Source: Bacteroidales bacterium
Lineage (GTDB): Bacteria; Bacteroidota; Bacteroidia; Bacteroidales; Tenuifilaceae
DNA: 64,000 bases
Direction: 5' to 3'
NCBI GenBank assembly: GCA_016931855.1
Contig: JAFGDZ010000077.1
Location: 45,326-109,325, forward strand
The notes under the pieces were generated by a model. That model did no database searches, was not told the DNA's origin, and saw nothing but the letters and a program-made list of their open reading frames with translations. The first letter of the stretch is position 1; the number at the start of each line of letters is the position of its first letter. The position numbers and the translations under genes were made by a program. Shown one piece after another: positions 27,187 to 35,336 of the stretch.

Positions 27187-30100
27187 ATGCATAAAGGATT
27201 TAAGTTTTTCTCACTCATTTTACTATTTGTACTACCATTTCTGTCCTCGCTTTCGCAAGAAGTGGGGCGGTATCCTTTACGCAACTTTGGGCATAGAGAG
27301 TATAAGGGTCACTCGCAGAACTGGGCTGTTGTACAGGATCACCGCGGACTTATTTACGTTGCAAATAACTATGGCGTATTAGAATTTGATGGCGATTCCT
27401 GGCGAAACATCTCCATAAACGGAGCCCTAGCACGCGCTTTGGATGTTGATAGGCAGGGGCGGATTTGGGTTGGCGGACAGGATGAGCTGGGGTATCTTGC
27501 AGCAAATCCAATGGGGGAAATGGTTTACCACTCATTGGCATCAACGCTTCCCAAGGAGTGCTTTCCTTTAGGCTTGGTTCGGCAGGTTTTCTCTACTCCC
27601 CAAGGTGTTTTTTTTAGCACAAACCAGTGGCTTATCCAAATTACCGAAACCGAAATCCTTTACTGGAAGGCCTTATCGTCGTTCCATAGAGCATACTACG
27701 CTAATGGGGTGCTCTTTGCCAACCAGCCCGGACACGGACTCTTTTTCCTTGATAACGGTGAGCTAAACCTTGTTCCCGAAGGGCACTGCTTTAATGAGTC
27801 GCTCATATACTCCATCACTTCATTCGATAAGGATAGAGTTCTGCTGGGAACGCAGCAAAACGGGTTTTTTCTGTATAACCTTAACGCGCTGCGTCCCGAA
27901 GCGGTTATCTCTCCCGACTCAATTTGTGTTCCGTTTAAAACTAGTAACGATAAGTTTTTTAAGGAGAACCGAATCTACTTTGGGATATCGCTGCCTAACA
28001 ACCTTTTTGGGATAAGTACCTTTAGGGGCGGCGCTGCTATAATGGATAGCAAGGGGAAAATTGTTCGTTACATCAGCAAGGAATCGGGTCTGCAAGACGA
28101 TGCCGTTTGGTCCCTTTACGCCGATAATCAGCACAATATTTGGTTTGCGCTAAACAATGGGATCTCCTACACGCCCATTAGCAGCCATGTTACCTACTGG
28201 GACGAGAATACAGAGCTTAGCGGCGTGCTCTCGTCCGTTGCCCGATTCGATAGTAAAATATACGTTTCAACAAATATTGGGATATACTACCTCGACAATA
28301 ACGAGTTTACCCCTGTAAAGCACATATCTACGCTCTCGTGGGGGTTGCTTAATGCAAAGGACACAAAGGGGCATCGCCATTTACTTGCCGCTACGGGCGA
28401 GGGTATTTTTGATGTGCATAACGGCACTACCTCCCTAATTCAGAATGGGAGGGTTCCCGCATTTAAGCTGTACCAATCTACAGTATTCCCCGATATTGTT
28501 TACGTTGGGCAGTACGATGGCATTGGCATTATCCGGTTTATGAATAACCGTTGGGTTTACCTAGGCTCTTTTCCTAATGTTGAAGGCGAGGTGCACGCCA
28601 TGCTTGAGGATAGCGATGGAACGCTGTGGTTCTCGCAGCGATTTACTGGCATTTGGCAGGTTAAAAGCTTTAATCCTTACACCCGGCAGTTTTTTAAGCT
28701 AAAGGTTCACAAAGATTTACCCAATAACCCTAAGTACGACGACATTACCATACAGCAAATTCAGGGTGAGGTAAAGGTCTCAACAGAGAAGGGCCTTTGT
28801 AGGTACAACCCGCAATCGGAGGCTTTTGTTGCCGATGCCTCCTTGGGCATTGAGTTTACCGACGGTAGTACAGGCCTGCGTATTTTTGCACAGGATAGCA
28901 TGGAGAATCTATGGTTTGAGGCGTTTAAGGAGAGCCCTAACCGCTGGATTGAACGGGCTATACGCATGCACGATGGAACCTATAGGCGTAGGGCTACCTA
29001 CTTGAAGAGCATTCCCGAAATGATTTTCTACGATGTGCTTCCCGAAGGCCCCAACAATGCATGGATTGCCGGTTCCGATGGGCTATACAACTTTAGCAAG
29101 CAGGCCGAGAGCATAGACGCGCTCTTCTTTACCACGCTAATACGAAGCGTTATGGTGAACCAAACCGAGCCTATTTTTAGCGGAGCCTTTTACCAGCAGT
29201 CCAGCGATACGCTTTTTTCCACAACGTCGTTTTCCCAGCCTCTAGTGCAAACCCCCGTGCTACCCTATGGCCAAAACTCGTTAACCTTTTTATTCTCCTC
29301 GCCCTATTTTGGTGCGGCCACCGCCGTAAGGTTTAGCTACAAACTGGAAGGGTACGATGATACCTGGAGCCCTTGGCTTCCCGACCGGAAAAAGGAGTAC
29401 ACCAACCTACCTCATGGAACCTATCGTTTTATGGTTAAGGCGCATAGTGCTTTAGGCGAGGAGAGCCCCGCTGCCTCCTTCTCCTTTACCATCGATAGGC
29501 CTTGGTTTAAGGAGCCGTGGGCATTCCTTGTTTACGGATTGCTGATGATATTCATAATCTACCTCTCGGTTCGGTTTAAAACTCGCCTGCTAAAGCGCTC
29601 AAACCTTAGGCTCCAAGGGTTAGTTAACATTAGAACCAGTGAGATTCTTAAGCAGCAGGAGCAAATTCTGCATAAGAACAATGAGCTCTCGCAGCAAAAG
29701 GAGGAGCTTATGGCGCAACGCGATGCCCTTGAGTCGCAAAACAAGAGCATTCACGCCAGTTTGCAGTACGCACAAACCATTCAGCAGGCTATTTTGCCTA
29801 GATTTGAGCCTTTTTACGATATCTTTGATCACTTCCTATTCTTCCGTCCTAAGGATGTTGTTTCTGGCGATTTTTACTGGACTGCCCGCGTAAAGTCAAA
29901 GGGTAAACGGGGCGATAAGATTTTTGCAGCTGTTGTTGACTGTACAGGGCATGGGGTTCCTGGTGCTTTTATGTCGATGATAGGTAGCCGACTCCTTTCC
30001 GAAATTATTGTTGAGAGGGGAAACCATAACCCCGAAGATATTCTGGACGAGCTTAACCTTAAGCTGAATAGCGCGCTCAATCAGGATTACAACGAGAACT

Positions 30101-30525
30101 TCGATGGCATGGATATATGCCTATGTCTAATAGAGCCCTTTGTTAACAGCCAGTACCTAGTAACCTTTGCTGGCGCCAACAGGCCGTTGTACTACCTTCG
30201 TAAATCCGATGAGAAGGTGCAAACCATTAAGGGGAACCGAAAATCCATTGGTGGCGTAATGCCCGATATTGAGGCTACATTCGTTAACAAAAAGCTTACG
30301 CTAGCTTCTGGCGACATGCTAATTCTGGCTACCGATGGGATTGTTGACCAGAATAACGTTGAGCGCAAAAAATTTGCTGCGTGTAGGTTCCATTCTGCAG
30401 TTGCCGAATCGGCTGGCGCCGATATTGTTACCATAGGGCAGAATCTGGAAAAAGCGTTTGAGGCTTTTCGCGGCATAACCCCACAGCGCGACGATATTAC
30501 CGTACTTGGCCTTCGTTTGAAGTAG
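27187..30525 (+). CDS. Membrane sensor with beta-propeller, Y_Y_Y domain and SpoIIE/PP2C phosphatase
   Basis: Using the ATG at 27187 rather than a TTG 15 bases earlier, the product has about 1112 residues. It has a signal peptide (to about residue 24), a periplasmic beta-propeller made of Reg_prop-like repeats (DRQGRIWVGGQDELGYL, EDSDGTLWFSQ), a Y_Y_Y domain near 690-765 (FSYKLEGYDDTWSPWLPDR), one membrane helix near 778-796 and a coiled coil (QQEQILHKNNELSQQKEEL). The C-terminal PP2C-type domain has FRPKDVVSGDFYW and VDCTGHGVPGAFMSMIG. It probably senses an external signal and dephosphorylates a serine-phosphorylated anti-sigma antagonist. The layout resembles hybrid two-component sensors with the kinase replaced by a phosphatase. 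No partner gene lies nearby. Confidence 0.93.
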   Translation: MHKGFKFFSLILLFVLPFLSSLSQEVGRYPLRNFGHREYKGHSQNWAVVQDHRGLIYVANNYGVLEFDGDSWRNISINGALARALDVDRQGRIWVGGQDELGYLAANPMGEMVYHSLASTLPKECFPLGLVRQVFSTPQGVFFSTNQWLIQITETEILYWKALSSFHRAYYANGVLFANQPGHGLFFLDNGELNLVPEGHCFNESLIYSITSFDKDRVLLGTQQNGFFLYNLNALRPEAVISPDSICVPFKTSNDKFFKENRIYFGISLPNNLFGISTFRGGAAIMDSKGKIVRYISKESGLQDDAVWSLYADNQHNIWFALNNGISYTPISSHVTYWDENTELSGVLSSVARFDSKIYVSTNIGIYYLDNNEFTPVKHISTLSWGLLNAKDTKGHRHLLAATGEGIFDVHNGTTSLIQNGRVPAFKLYQSTVFPDIVYVGQYDGIGIIRFMNNRWVYLGSFPNVEGEVHAMLEDSDGTLWFSQRFTGIWQVKSFNPYTRQFFKLKVHKDLPNNPKYDDITIQQIQGEVKVSTEKGLCRYNPQSEAFVADASLGIEFTDGSTGLRIFAQDSMENLWFEAFKESPNRWIERAIRMHDGTYRRRATYLKSIPEMIFYDVLPEGPNNAWIAGSDGLYNFSKQAESIDALFFTTLIRSVMVNQTEPIFSGAFYQQSSDTLFSTTSFSQPLVQTPVLPYGQNSLTFLFSSPYFGAATAVRFSYKLEGYDDTWSPWLPDRKKEYTNLPHGTYRFMVKAHSALGEESPAASFSFTIDRPWFKEPWAFLVYGLLMIFIIYLSVRFKTRLLKRSNLRLQGLVNIRTSEILKQQEQILHKNNELSQQKEELMAQRDALESQNKSIHASLQYAQTIQQAILPRFEPFYDIFDHFLFFRPKDVVSGDFYWTARVKSKGKRGDKIFAAVVDCTGHGVPGAFMSMIGSRLLSEIIVERGNHNPEDILDELNLKLNSALNQDYNENFDGMDICLCLIEPFVNSQYLVTFAGANRPLYYLRKSDEKVQTIKGNRKSIGGVMPDIEATFVNKKLTLASGDMLILATDGIVDQNNVERKKFAACRFHSAVAESAGADIVTIGQNLEKAFEAFRGITPQRDDITVLGLRLK

Positions 30526-30713
30526 GTTTTCCTGTCTATTTTCTTGTTATTTTTTTCGATTTGTTTTGGTGTATAGTAATTGGTTTATGCTACTAGTTCC
30601 ACTGGAGGTTGGTGTTTTGTGTTTTACTGGAATAATTACCTCACGATGAAATTGGCTGTGCAGAGTTCCATAAATGCGCTAGTCTCCAATGGGAAATTGG
30701 AAGGGTGCAAACC

Positions 30714-30747
30714 AAAAAAGCCAGCCCCCATAGGAAACTGGCTTTTG
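30714..30747 (-). terminator. Terminator after pruA
   Basis: On the minus strand AAAAGCCAG pairs with CTGGCTTTT (plus positions 30738-30747 and 30716-30724) and is followed by TTTT. Confidence 0.88.
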
Positions 30748-30767
30748 CCAATCAAAAGTCCGTAATT

Positions 30768-32396
30768 TTACTTCTGAAGGAAAGGATATTTGTAATCGGT
30801 TGGTGGAACTAGTGTTTCCTTAATGGTACGTGGGCTAACCCAGCGTAGCAGGTTAAGGTGGCTACCAGCCTTGTCGTTGGTTCCCGATGCCCTTGCGCCG
30901 CCAAATGGCTGCTGACCCACAACTGCACCGGTTGGCTTATCGTTAATGTAGAAGTTACCTGCTGCGTAGCGTAGCTTATCCATAGCAAAATCAACAGCCT
31001 TGCGGTCGTTAGCAAAAATGGCTCCGGTAAGCGCGTATGGCGAGGTGCTATCGCAAATCTCAAGGGTTTTCTCAAAGTCCTTGTCCTCGTACACGTAAAT
31101 GGTTAGCACTGGGCCAAAAATCTCCTCCTCCATGGTTAGGAAGTGCGGATTAGAGGTAAGGATAACCGTAGGCTCAATAAAGTATCCAACAGAGTTATCG
31201 TACTTACCACCAAAAATAACCTCTGCTTCGTTTGACTCCTTGGCTCTATCAATGTACGATACAATGTTGTTGTATGCGCCCTCGTCAATAACCGCATTAA
31301 CAAAGTTGGTGAAGTCTGTAGGCTCGCCCATCTTAATCTCGCCAAGCATTTTGCCCATAAGCGCTTTAAATTCTGGCCACATCGATTTTGGAACATACGC
31401 CCTTGATGCGGCAGAGCACTTCTGTCCTTGGTACTCAAAAGCACCCCTTACGGCTGCTGTTACCGATTCGTCAAGGCTTGCGCTTGGGTGAATAAATAGG
31501 AAGTCTTTTCCTCCTGTTTCACCAACAAGCTTAGGGTATGAGCGGTAGGTGCCTAGGTTATCGCCAATTTGCTTCCAGAAATGGTTAAACGTGTTGGTTG
31601 AGCCTGTAAAGTGAATACCAGCAAGGTCCCTGTGCTTAAATATCTCCTTACCAATAACAGAACCCTTACTTGGCACAAAGTTGATAACGCCATCGGGTAC
31701 ACCAGCTTCCTTAAATATCTTCATAAGGAAGTAGTTTGAGTAAAGCGATGATGTGGCTGGTTTCCAAACCACAGCATTACCCATTAGTACGGGCGACATG
31801 TTAAGGTTTGAGGCAATTGCCGTAAAGTTAAATGGCGATACCGTGAATACAAAGCCTTCTAGTGGGCGGTACTCGGTGCGGTTTAGCACTCCATTTTCCG
31901 ATAGGGGCTGCTCATTGTATATCTCGCTTAGGAAGTATGCGTTAAATCTTAGAAAGTCAACCACTTCGCACGCCGAGTCAATCTCCGCTTGGTAAGCGTT
32001 TTTGCTCTGGCCAAGCATGGTTGCAGCGTTGATGGTAGCGCGGTATTTAGTGGCAATTAGCTCAGCTATTTTTAGGGTGATTGATGCGCGGTCTATCCAC
32101 GATAGCGATTCCCAAACCTTTTTCCCCTCAAGGGCGGCTTCTATGGCCATATTAACCTCTTTTGCACCTGCGTTATGGAAAGTCGCAAGTACGTGAGAGT
32201 GCTTGTGTGGCATTACAACCTTTCCTGTATCGCCAGTTCTAATCTCTTTGCCACCAATAATTAGTGGTATCTCTATCTCGGTTGACGATAATCTTTTAAG
32301 CTCTTTTTCTAAAGCCGCTCTCTCTGCTGAACCTGGTGCATAGGAAAGAACAGGCTCATTCTTTGGCCTTTCTAACTTGAAAATTGCGTTGTTCAT
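30768..32396 (-). CDS. pruA: 1-pyrroline-5-carboxylate (glutamate semialdehyde) dehydrogenase
   Basis: The enzyme oxidises glutamate gamma-semialdehyde to glutamate with NAD in proline breakdown. The aldehyde dehydrogenase motifs are clear: SPFNFTAIASNLNMSPVLMG, catalytic Glu in LVGETGGKDF and catalytic Cys in GQKCSAASRAY. The length of about 542 residues suits the long PruA form. An in-frame ATG 27 bases upstream (32423) is rejected because the promoter TAACTTTG at 32421-32428 overlaps it; MNNAIFKLERPKNEP at 32396 is the better start. It stands alone: no proline dehydrogenase gene is adjacent. Confidence 0.95.
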   Translation of the reverse strand: MNNAIFKLERPKNEPVLSYAPGSAERAALEKELKRLSSTEIEIPLIIGGKEIRTGDTGKVVMPHKHSHVLATFHNAGAKEVNMAIEAALEGKKVWESLSWIDRASITLKIAELIATKYRATINAATMLGQSKNAYQAEIDSACEVVDFLRFNAYFLSEIYNEQPLSENGVLNRTEYRPLEGFVFTVSPFNFTAIASNLNMSPVLMGNAVVWKPATSSLYSNYFLMKIFKEAGVPDGVINFVPSKGSVIGKEIFKHRDLAGIHFTGSTNTFNHFWKQIGDNLGTYRSYPKLVGETGGKDFLFIHPSASLDESVTAAVRGAFEYQGQKCSAASRAYVPKSMWPEFKALMGKMLGEIKMGEPTDFTNFVNAVIDEGAYNNIVSYIDRAKESNEAEVIFGGKYDNSVGYFIEPTVILTSNPHFLTMEEEIFGPVLTIYVYEDKDFEKTLEICDSTSPYALTGAIFANDRKAVDFAMDKLRYAAGNFYINDKPTGAVVGQQPFGGARASGTNDKAGSHLNLLRWVSPRTIKETLVPPTDYKYPFLQK

Positions 32397-32420
32397 TATT
32401 ATTATAGTTTTGGTTTTTGA

Positions 32421-32428
32421 CAAAGTTA
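32421..32428 (-). promoter_or_regulatory. -7 element for pruA
   Basis: TAACTTTG on the minus strand fits TAnnTTTG; no TTG stands at the expected distance. It supports the start at 32396. Confidence 0.5.
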
Positions 32429-32760
32429 ATATCGATATGAAAAAAAATACATAACGAAAATCATCTTTCGTAACTTTTTTAGAGCTTCATTACGCTAGAA
32501 TGTTTCTAAATAACACGGCTAGTATGTTTTTGTTTATGGGTAAATGGCTGTATTGAAGAGTTTTCTATTTTATCCCTTTTTTTAAGTTAGGCTACTGCAG
32601 GTAAAGCATAAAAGATCAAGTTAATCAGAAAAGGGGTTGCATAAGTGGCCTCTCACAGAATTGTTGTTATGCAATAACTTTCCTATTAACTATATTTGGG
32701 GAGTAAACATCAGGATGTCATTATCAATTAGTGGTTTAGTTGTAATTAATATTTGTTTCT
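32429..32760. other. Divergent intergenic region between pruA and the modE-like gene
   Basis: No gene is present. The left end drives pruA, the right end carries the modE-like promoter and an inverted repeat. Between them only AT-rich sequence is seen. Confidence 0.6.
32661..32698 (+). promoter_or_regulatory. Promoter of the oxyanion-uptake locus with possible operator
   Basis: TATATTTG (32691-32698) is a perfect -7 match; TTG at 32664-32666 gives a 24-base spacer. Between the two elements lies the inverted repeat GTTAT-GCA-ATAAC (32666-32678). A repressor bound there would block the polymerase. Autoregulation by the first gene, a ModE-type protein, is an inference; the site does not match the E. 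coli ModE box closely. Confidence 0.4.
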
Positions 32761-33141
32761 ATGGCAGGTCCAAAGGGGTCAAAGTATTACGACGTGTTCC
32801 TCGATTATGAGATATTCCTTAAGAACAGGAATGTGGGTTTTGAGGTGCTAAAGCACGAGCATTTTTTGCTACTGATGTGCGTTGAGGAGGTTGGCTCTCT
32901 TTCTGCCGCTTCGGAAAAGCTGGGCATGAGCTACCGCAAGGCGTGGGACTTGGTGAAGCAGTCGGAGGAAACCCTTGGCTTCCCTTTAATAGAGAAGCAT
33001 CGCGGTGGCCGCGAGGGTGGCAGTTCACAGCTCACAACCGAGGGCAAAACGCTAATTGATGCTTACCGTGCGCTGCGGCAGGAGTTTGATAACGCTGCAA
33101 AGCGCATTGTAAAAGATTTCTTTCAAACCATTAATGGGTAA
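32761..33141 (+). CDS. modE: ModE-type DNA-binding regulator, lacking a metal-binding domain
   Basis: The 126-residue protein matches the N-terminal winged-helix domain of ModE: FLLLMCVEEVGSLSAASEKLG, SYRKAWDLVKQSEETLGFPL and GGREGGSSQLTTEGKTLIDAY. E. coli ModE is about 262 residues and senses molybdate through two C-terminal MOP domains; these are absent here, so metal sensing must work differently or through a partner. It is the first of a tightly packed run of eight genes for oxyanion uptake and probably controls them. The next gene begins 2 bases after its stop. Confidence 0.9.
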   Translation: MAGPKGSKYYDVFLDYEIFLKNRNVGFEVLKHEHFLLLMCVEEVGSLSAASEKLGMSYRKAWDLVKQSEETLGFPLIEKHRGGREGGSSQLTTEGKTLIDAYRALRQEFDNAAKRIVKDFFQTING

Positions 33142-33143
33142 AC

Positions 33144-33884
33144 ATGCTTTATTTAATTGGCATTGATGATACCGATAACCTGGAGAGCCGTGGCACGGGA
33201 TACCTCTCGCGCTGCATGGGTAACTTTATTATGGAGCAGGGGTTGGGTATTACAGGTGGAATAACGCGCCATCAGCTGCTGTTCGATCCGCGTGTTCCCT
33301 ATACCTCGCATAACTCATCGGCTTGCTTAGAGGTAGAGTCCCATAAACCCAACGAGCTGTGGGATGCCCTAATCCAATTTCTCCTTGATTCTTGCGCTCC
33401 GGGCTCCGATTGTGGCCTGTGCATGGTTGAGGCCAATGCGGTTCCTGCAAGCGTAGTGGAGTGGGGGCAAACAGCAAAGGTTGATTTGGTTAAGCGCTCA
33501 CAGGCCATCGCTCTTGCACAAAGTGAGGGGATTAGGCTTATTGGGCTAACGGGTACTCACGATGGGGTTATAGGCTCGCTGGCGGCTGTGGGGCTGCGCG
33601 CATCGGGTAACGATGGCCGCTTTATTAGCCTTAAGGGACAGGATATCCGCTCCTTTAATGGTGCCGACTCGTTTAGCAGCCTTAAGCAGCGCGTGTGCGT
33701 TGATAGGGCTATGACCATTGATGGCATTGCCGTTCCCGATGATTCCCGCATTAACCTTGATGGGTGGATGCGCCCCGTTTTAAAGGATGGACAAATAACT
33801 GTTTTAGTTGAAAAAAATACCGACAATGAAGAGTACTCATACAAGCTCGCAGACAAGGAGCATATCAAAAGCGTTTCCGATTAG
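33144..33884 (+). CDS. TiaS-like protein (homologue of archaeal tRNA-Ile2 agmatinylcytidine synthetase N-terminus)
   Basis: The 246-residue protein begins with the TiaS signature GIDDTDNLESRGTGYLSR and has later segments typical of the same family (GITRHQLLFDPRVPYTSHN, SACLEVES, GLTGTHDGVIGSLAAVGL). Archaeal TiaS is about 420 residues and attaches agmatine to tRNA-Ile; its OB-fold and zinc-ribbon parts that hold the tRNA are missing here. In bacteria the tRNA modification is done by TilS, so the protein must do something else. Its place right after modE and ahead of the WtpABC genes suggests a role in molybdenum or tungsten handling, perhaps phosphorylating a small molecule. This is inference. 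Confidence 0.88.
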   Translation: MLYLIGIDDTDNLESRGTGYLSRCMGNFIMEQGLGITGGITRHQLLFDPRVPYTSHNSSACLEVESHKPNELWDALIQFLLDSCAPGSDCGLCMVEANAVPASVVEWGQTAKVDLVKRSQAIALAQSEGIRLIGLTGTHDGVIGSLAAVGLRASGNDGRFISLKGQDIRSFNGADSFSSLKQRVCVDRAMTIDGIAVPDDSRINLDGWMRPVLKDGQITVLVEKNTDNEEYSYKLADKEHIKSVSD

Positions 33885-34401
33885 CTTTGGCATTGTTGCC
33901 CAAATTACGCTGCTTTTTCTAGTTGGCTTTTTTGCCACATGGCTACATGCCCGTTTTCGCTTTCCGCTGCATCTTCCCGGAAGGCACGGATTGGAGTTTA
34001 TGCTGCTTGTAATTGGCGCACGATACCTTTCGGGTATAAAGCTATCGTCATCAATTTCGGTTACGGGAGCAATTGCTGCATCGTTAATTCCCGGTTTGGG
34101 CTTTACCGATCCTGTTATCCCATTCATTTACCTAGCCATGGGAGCGCTTATTGATTTTTCGTGGGCTAAATTTGGTAAGTGGGTTGTTTGGGTACCCATT
34201 GCAGCGCTTGTTGGCGGACTTGCCTACAGCCTAATTCCACTATTCCGTGGCTTATTTAGCTTGGTTACTGGCTACTACTATAACTCACTTTCGGGTGGGG
34301 TGTTCTACCCTTGGTTTACCCATTTTGCCTTTGGCTTTGTGGGCGCTGTGGCTGGTGCTGGTGTGGCATCGGGATTGAAAAAACTTTTTACCCGCAAATA
34401 G
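33826..34401 (+). CDS. Small integral membrane protein of the oxyanion locus
   Basis: About 191 residues from ATG 33826, which overlaps the end of the TiaS-like gene by 59 bases; an ATG at 33808 is also possible. It has five or six hydrophobic segments (IVAQITLLFLVGFFATWL, LEFMLLVIGARYLSG, FTDPVIPFIYLAMGALIDF, WVPIAALVGGLAYSLIPLF, FAFGFVGAVAGAGVASG) and almost no extramembrane domain. The size and plan recall S components of ECF transporters or small permeases, but no family was recognised. Tight overlap with its neighbour implies a linked role. Confidence 0.75.
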   Translation: MKSTHTSSQTRSISKAFPISFGIVAQITLLFLVGFFATWLHARFRFPLHLPGRHGLEFMLLVIGARYLSGIKLSSSISVTGAIAASLIPGLGFTDPVIPFIYLAMGALIDFSWAKFGKWVVWVPIAALVGGLAYSLIPLFRGLFSLVTGYYYNSLSGGVFYPWFTHFAFGFVGAVAGAGVASGLKKLFTRK

Positions 34402-34409
34402 TACTAATT

Positions 34410-34433
34410 GGGGCAGGTTCCTGTCCCTTTTTT
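34410..34433 (+). terminator. Possible weak terminator or attenuator inside the locus
   Basis: GGGGCAG (34410-34416) can pair with CTGTCCC (34421-34427) over a 4-base loop, followed by TTTTTT. It would reduce transcription between the regulator part and the transport part. Confidence 0.55.
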
Positions 34434-34445
34434 ATATATATCGAT

Positions 34446-35336
34446 ATGAAAAAAAATGTGCTTCGACTAATTTCCTTTCTCGCATTACTGTTCAGTTTTG
34501 GGGCTGTAGTATCGTGTAGTAGCGATGATGAGAGTGCTGCACCAACCATTAAGCTTATTGAGGGCGAGAATCTGGTTTCTGCAGATTGCTCTGTGCCTGT
34601 TGGCTCAACGCTAAACTTTAGGGTTAGCTACGCTTGGAATGGCGAGGATGTGCTAACCAACTTTATAGTTGAGGATAACGGCACAAGGGTTATTGATGAG
34701 GGGATAAACCAGCGCGAGCTAACCCGCGATGTTAGCATCGTTTTCACTAGCGAAACCATGACGGTTATAACCTTCACCATCCGCGATATCAAGGGGAAAA
34801 GCAGCTCGGTATCGGTTAAGGTAGAGTCCAACGGAACCGTTGTTGGCGGCAAGCTGCTGCGCTTTAGCAACCTAACACTATATGCTCAGGAGGTTCAGGG
34901 TGGAAAGGCCTTTATTTCGCTAGCCGATGGTTCTTTGTACACCCTGTCGGAGGCATTTGGGAACCAGTCGGCCATGAACCTATTTTACTTCTACGACCCT
35001 GCTGGCGATTATAACACCATTGCATCGCCCGGTGCAAATATCGACGAAACAATTGTTGCCGGCACTTACGCCTTTGCAAACTGGACCGTTAGGAATACCG
35101 TTAGGTTTACTCAGCTGCAGCTTACCCAGCAGCAGTTTGATGCTATTGATAACGCGCTAGATATTATTGCCACATACGATGAGGCGCAGGGAAAGCGCAA
35201 GGCCAAGAACTTGGCTGCGGGCAACTCCTTCTCGTTTAAGGATGAGGCAAATGGTAAGTACGGTTTAATTTACATTCATTCCGTTGAGGGTACAGTATCG
35301 GGTAGTGTTAGCTGCTCTATTGTGGTAATGGAGTAA
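34446..35336 (+). CDS. Lipoprotein paired with a TonB-dependent receptor
   Basis: The ATG at 34446 is chosen because a lipoprotein signal follows (MKKNVLRLISFLALLFSFG, lipobox VVSC, C24); the longer frame upstream gives nonsense overlapping the previous gene. The mature part of about 270 residues is beta-rich: an Ig-like portion (IKLIEGENLVSADCSVPVGS, ITFTIRDIKGKSSSVSVKV) and a C-terminal part (KLLRFSNLTLYAQEVQGG, SFSFKDEANGKYGLIYIHS). Its stop overlaps the start of the receptor gene by one base, as is common for surface lipoproteins that capture a ligand for a TonB receptor. The ligand is not known; an oxyanion complex is inferred from the locus. Confidence 0.82.
   Translation: MKKNVLRLISFLALLFSFGAVVSCSSDDESAAPTIKLIEGENLVSADCSVPVGSTLNFRVSYAWNGEDVLTNFIVEDNGTRVIDEGINQRELTRDVSIVFTSETMTVITFTIRDIKGKSSSVSVKVESNGTVVGGKLLRFSNLTLYAQEVQGGKAFISLADGSLYTLSEAFGNQSAMNLFYFYDPAGDYNTIASPGANIDETIVAGTYAFANWTVRNTVRFTQLQLTQQQFDAIDNALDIIATYDEAQGKRKAKNLAAGNSFSFKDEANGKYGLIYIHSVEGTVSGSVSCSIVVME

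Noticed and set aside
30580..30765. Plus-strand frame of 61 codons before pruA
   Set aside because: Its second half is the pruA terminator hairpin read in one frame; no domain or start signal supports it.
34311..34445. Extended N-terminus for the lipoprotein gene
   Set aside because: It overlaps the preceding gene and a hairpin, reads as Cys/Trp-rich nonsense, and would bury the clear lipoprotein signal at 34446.
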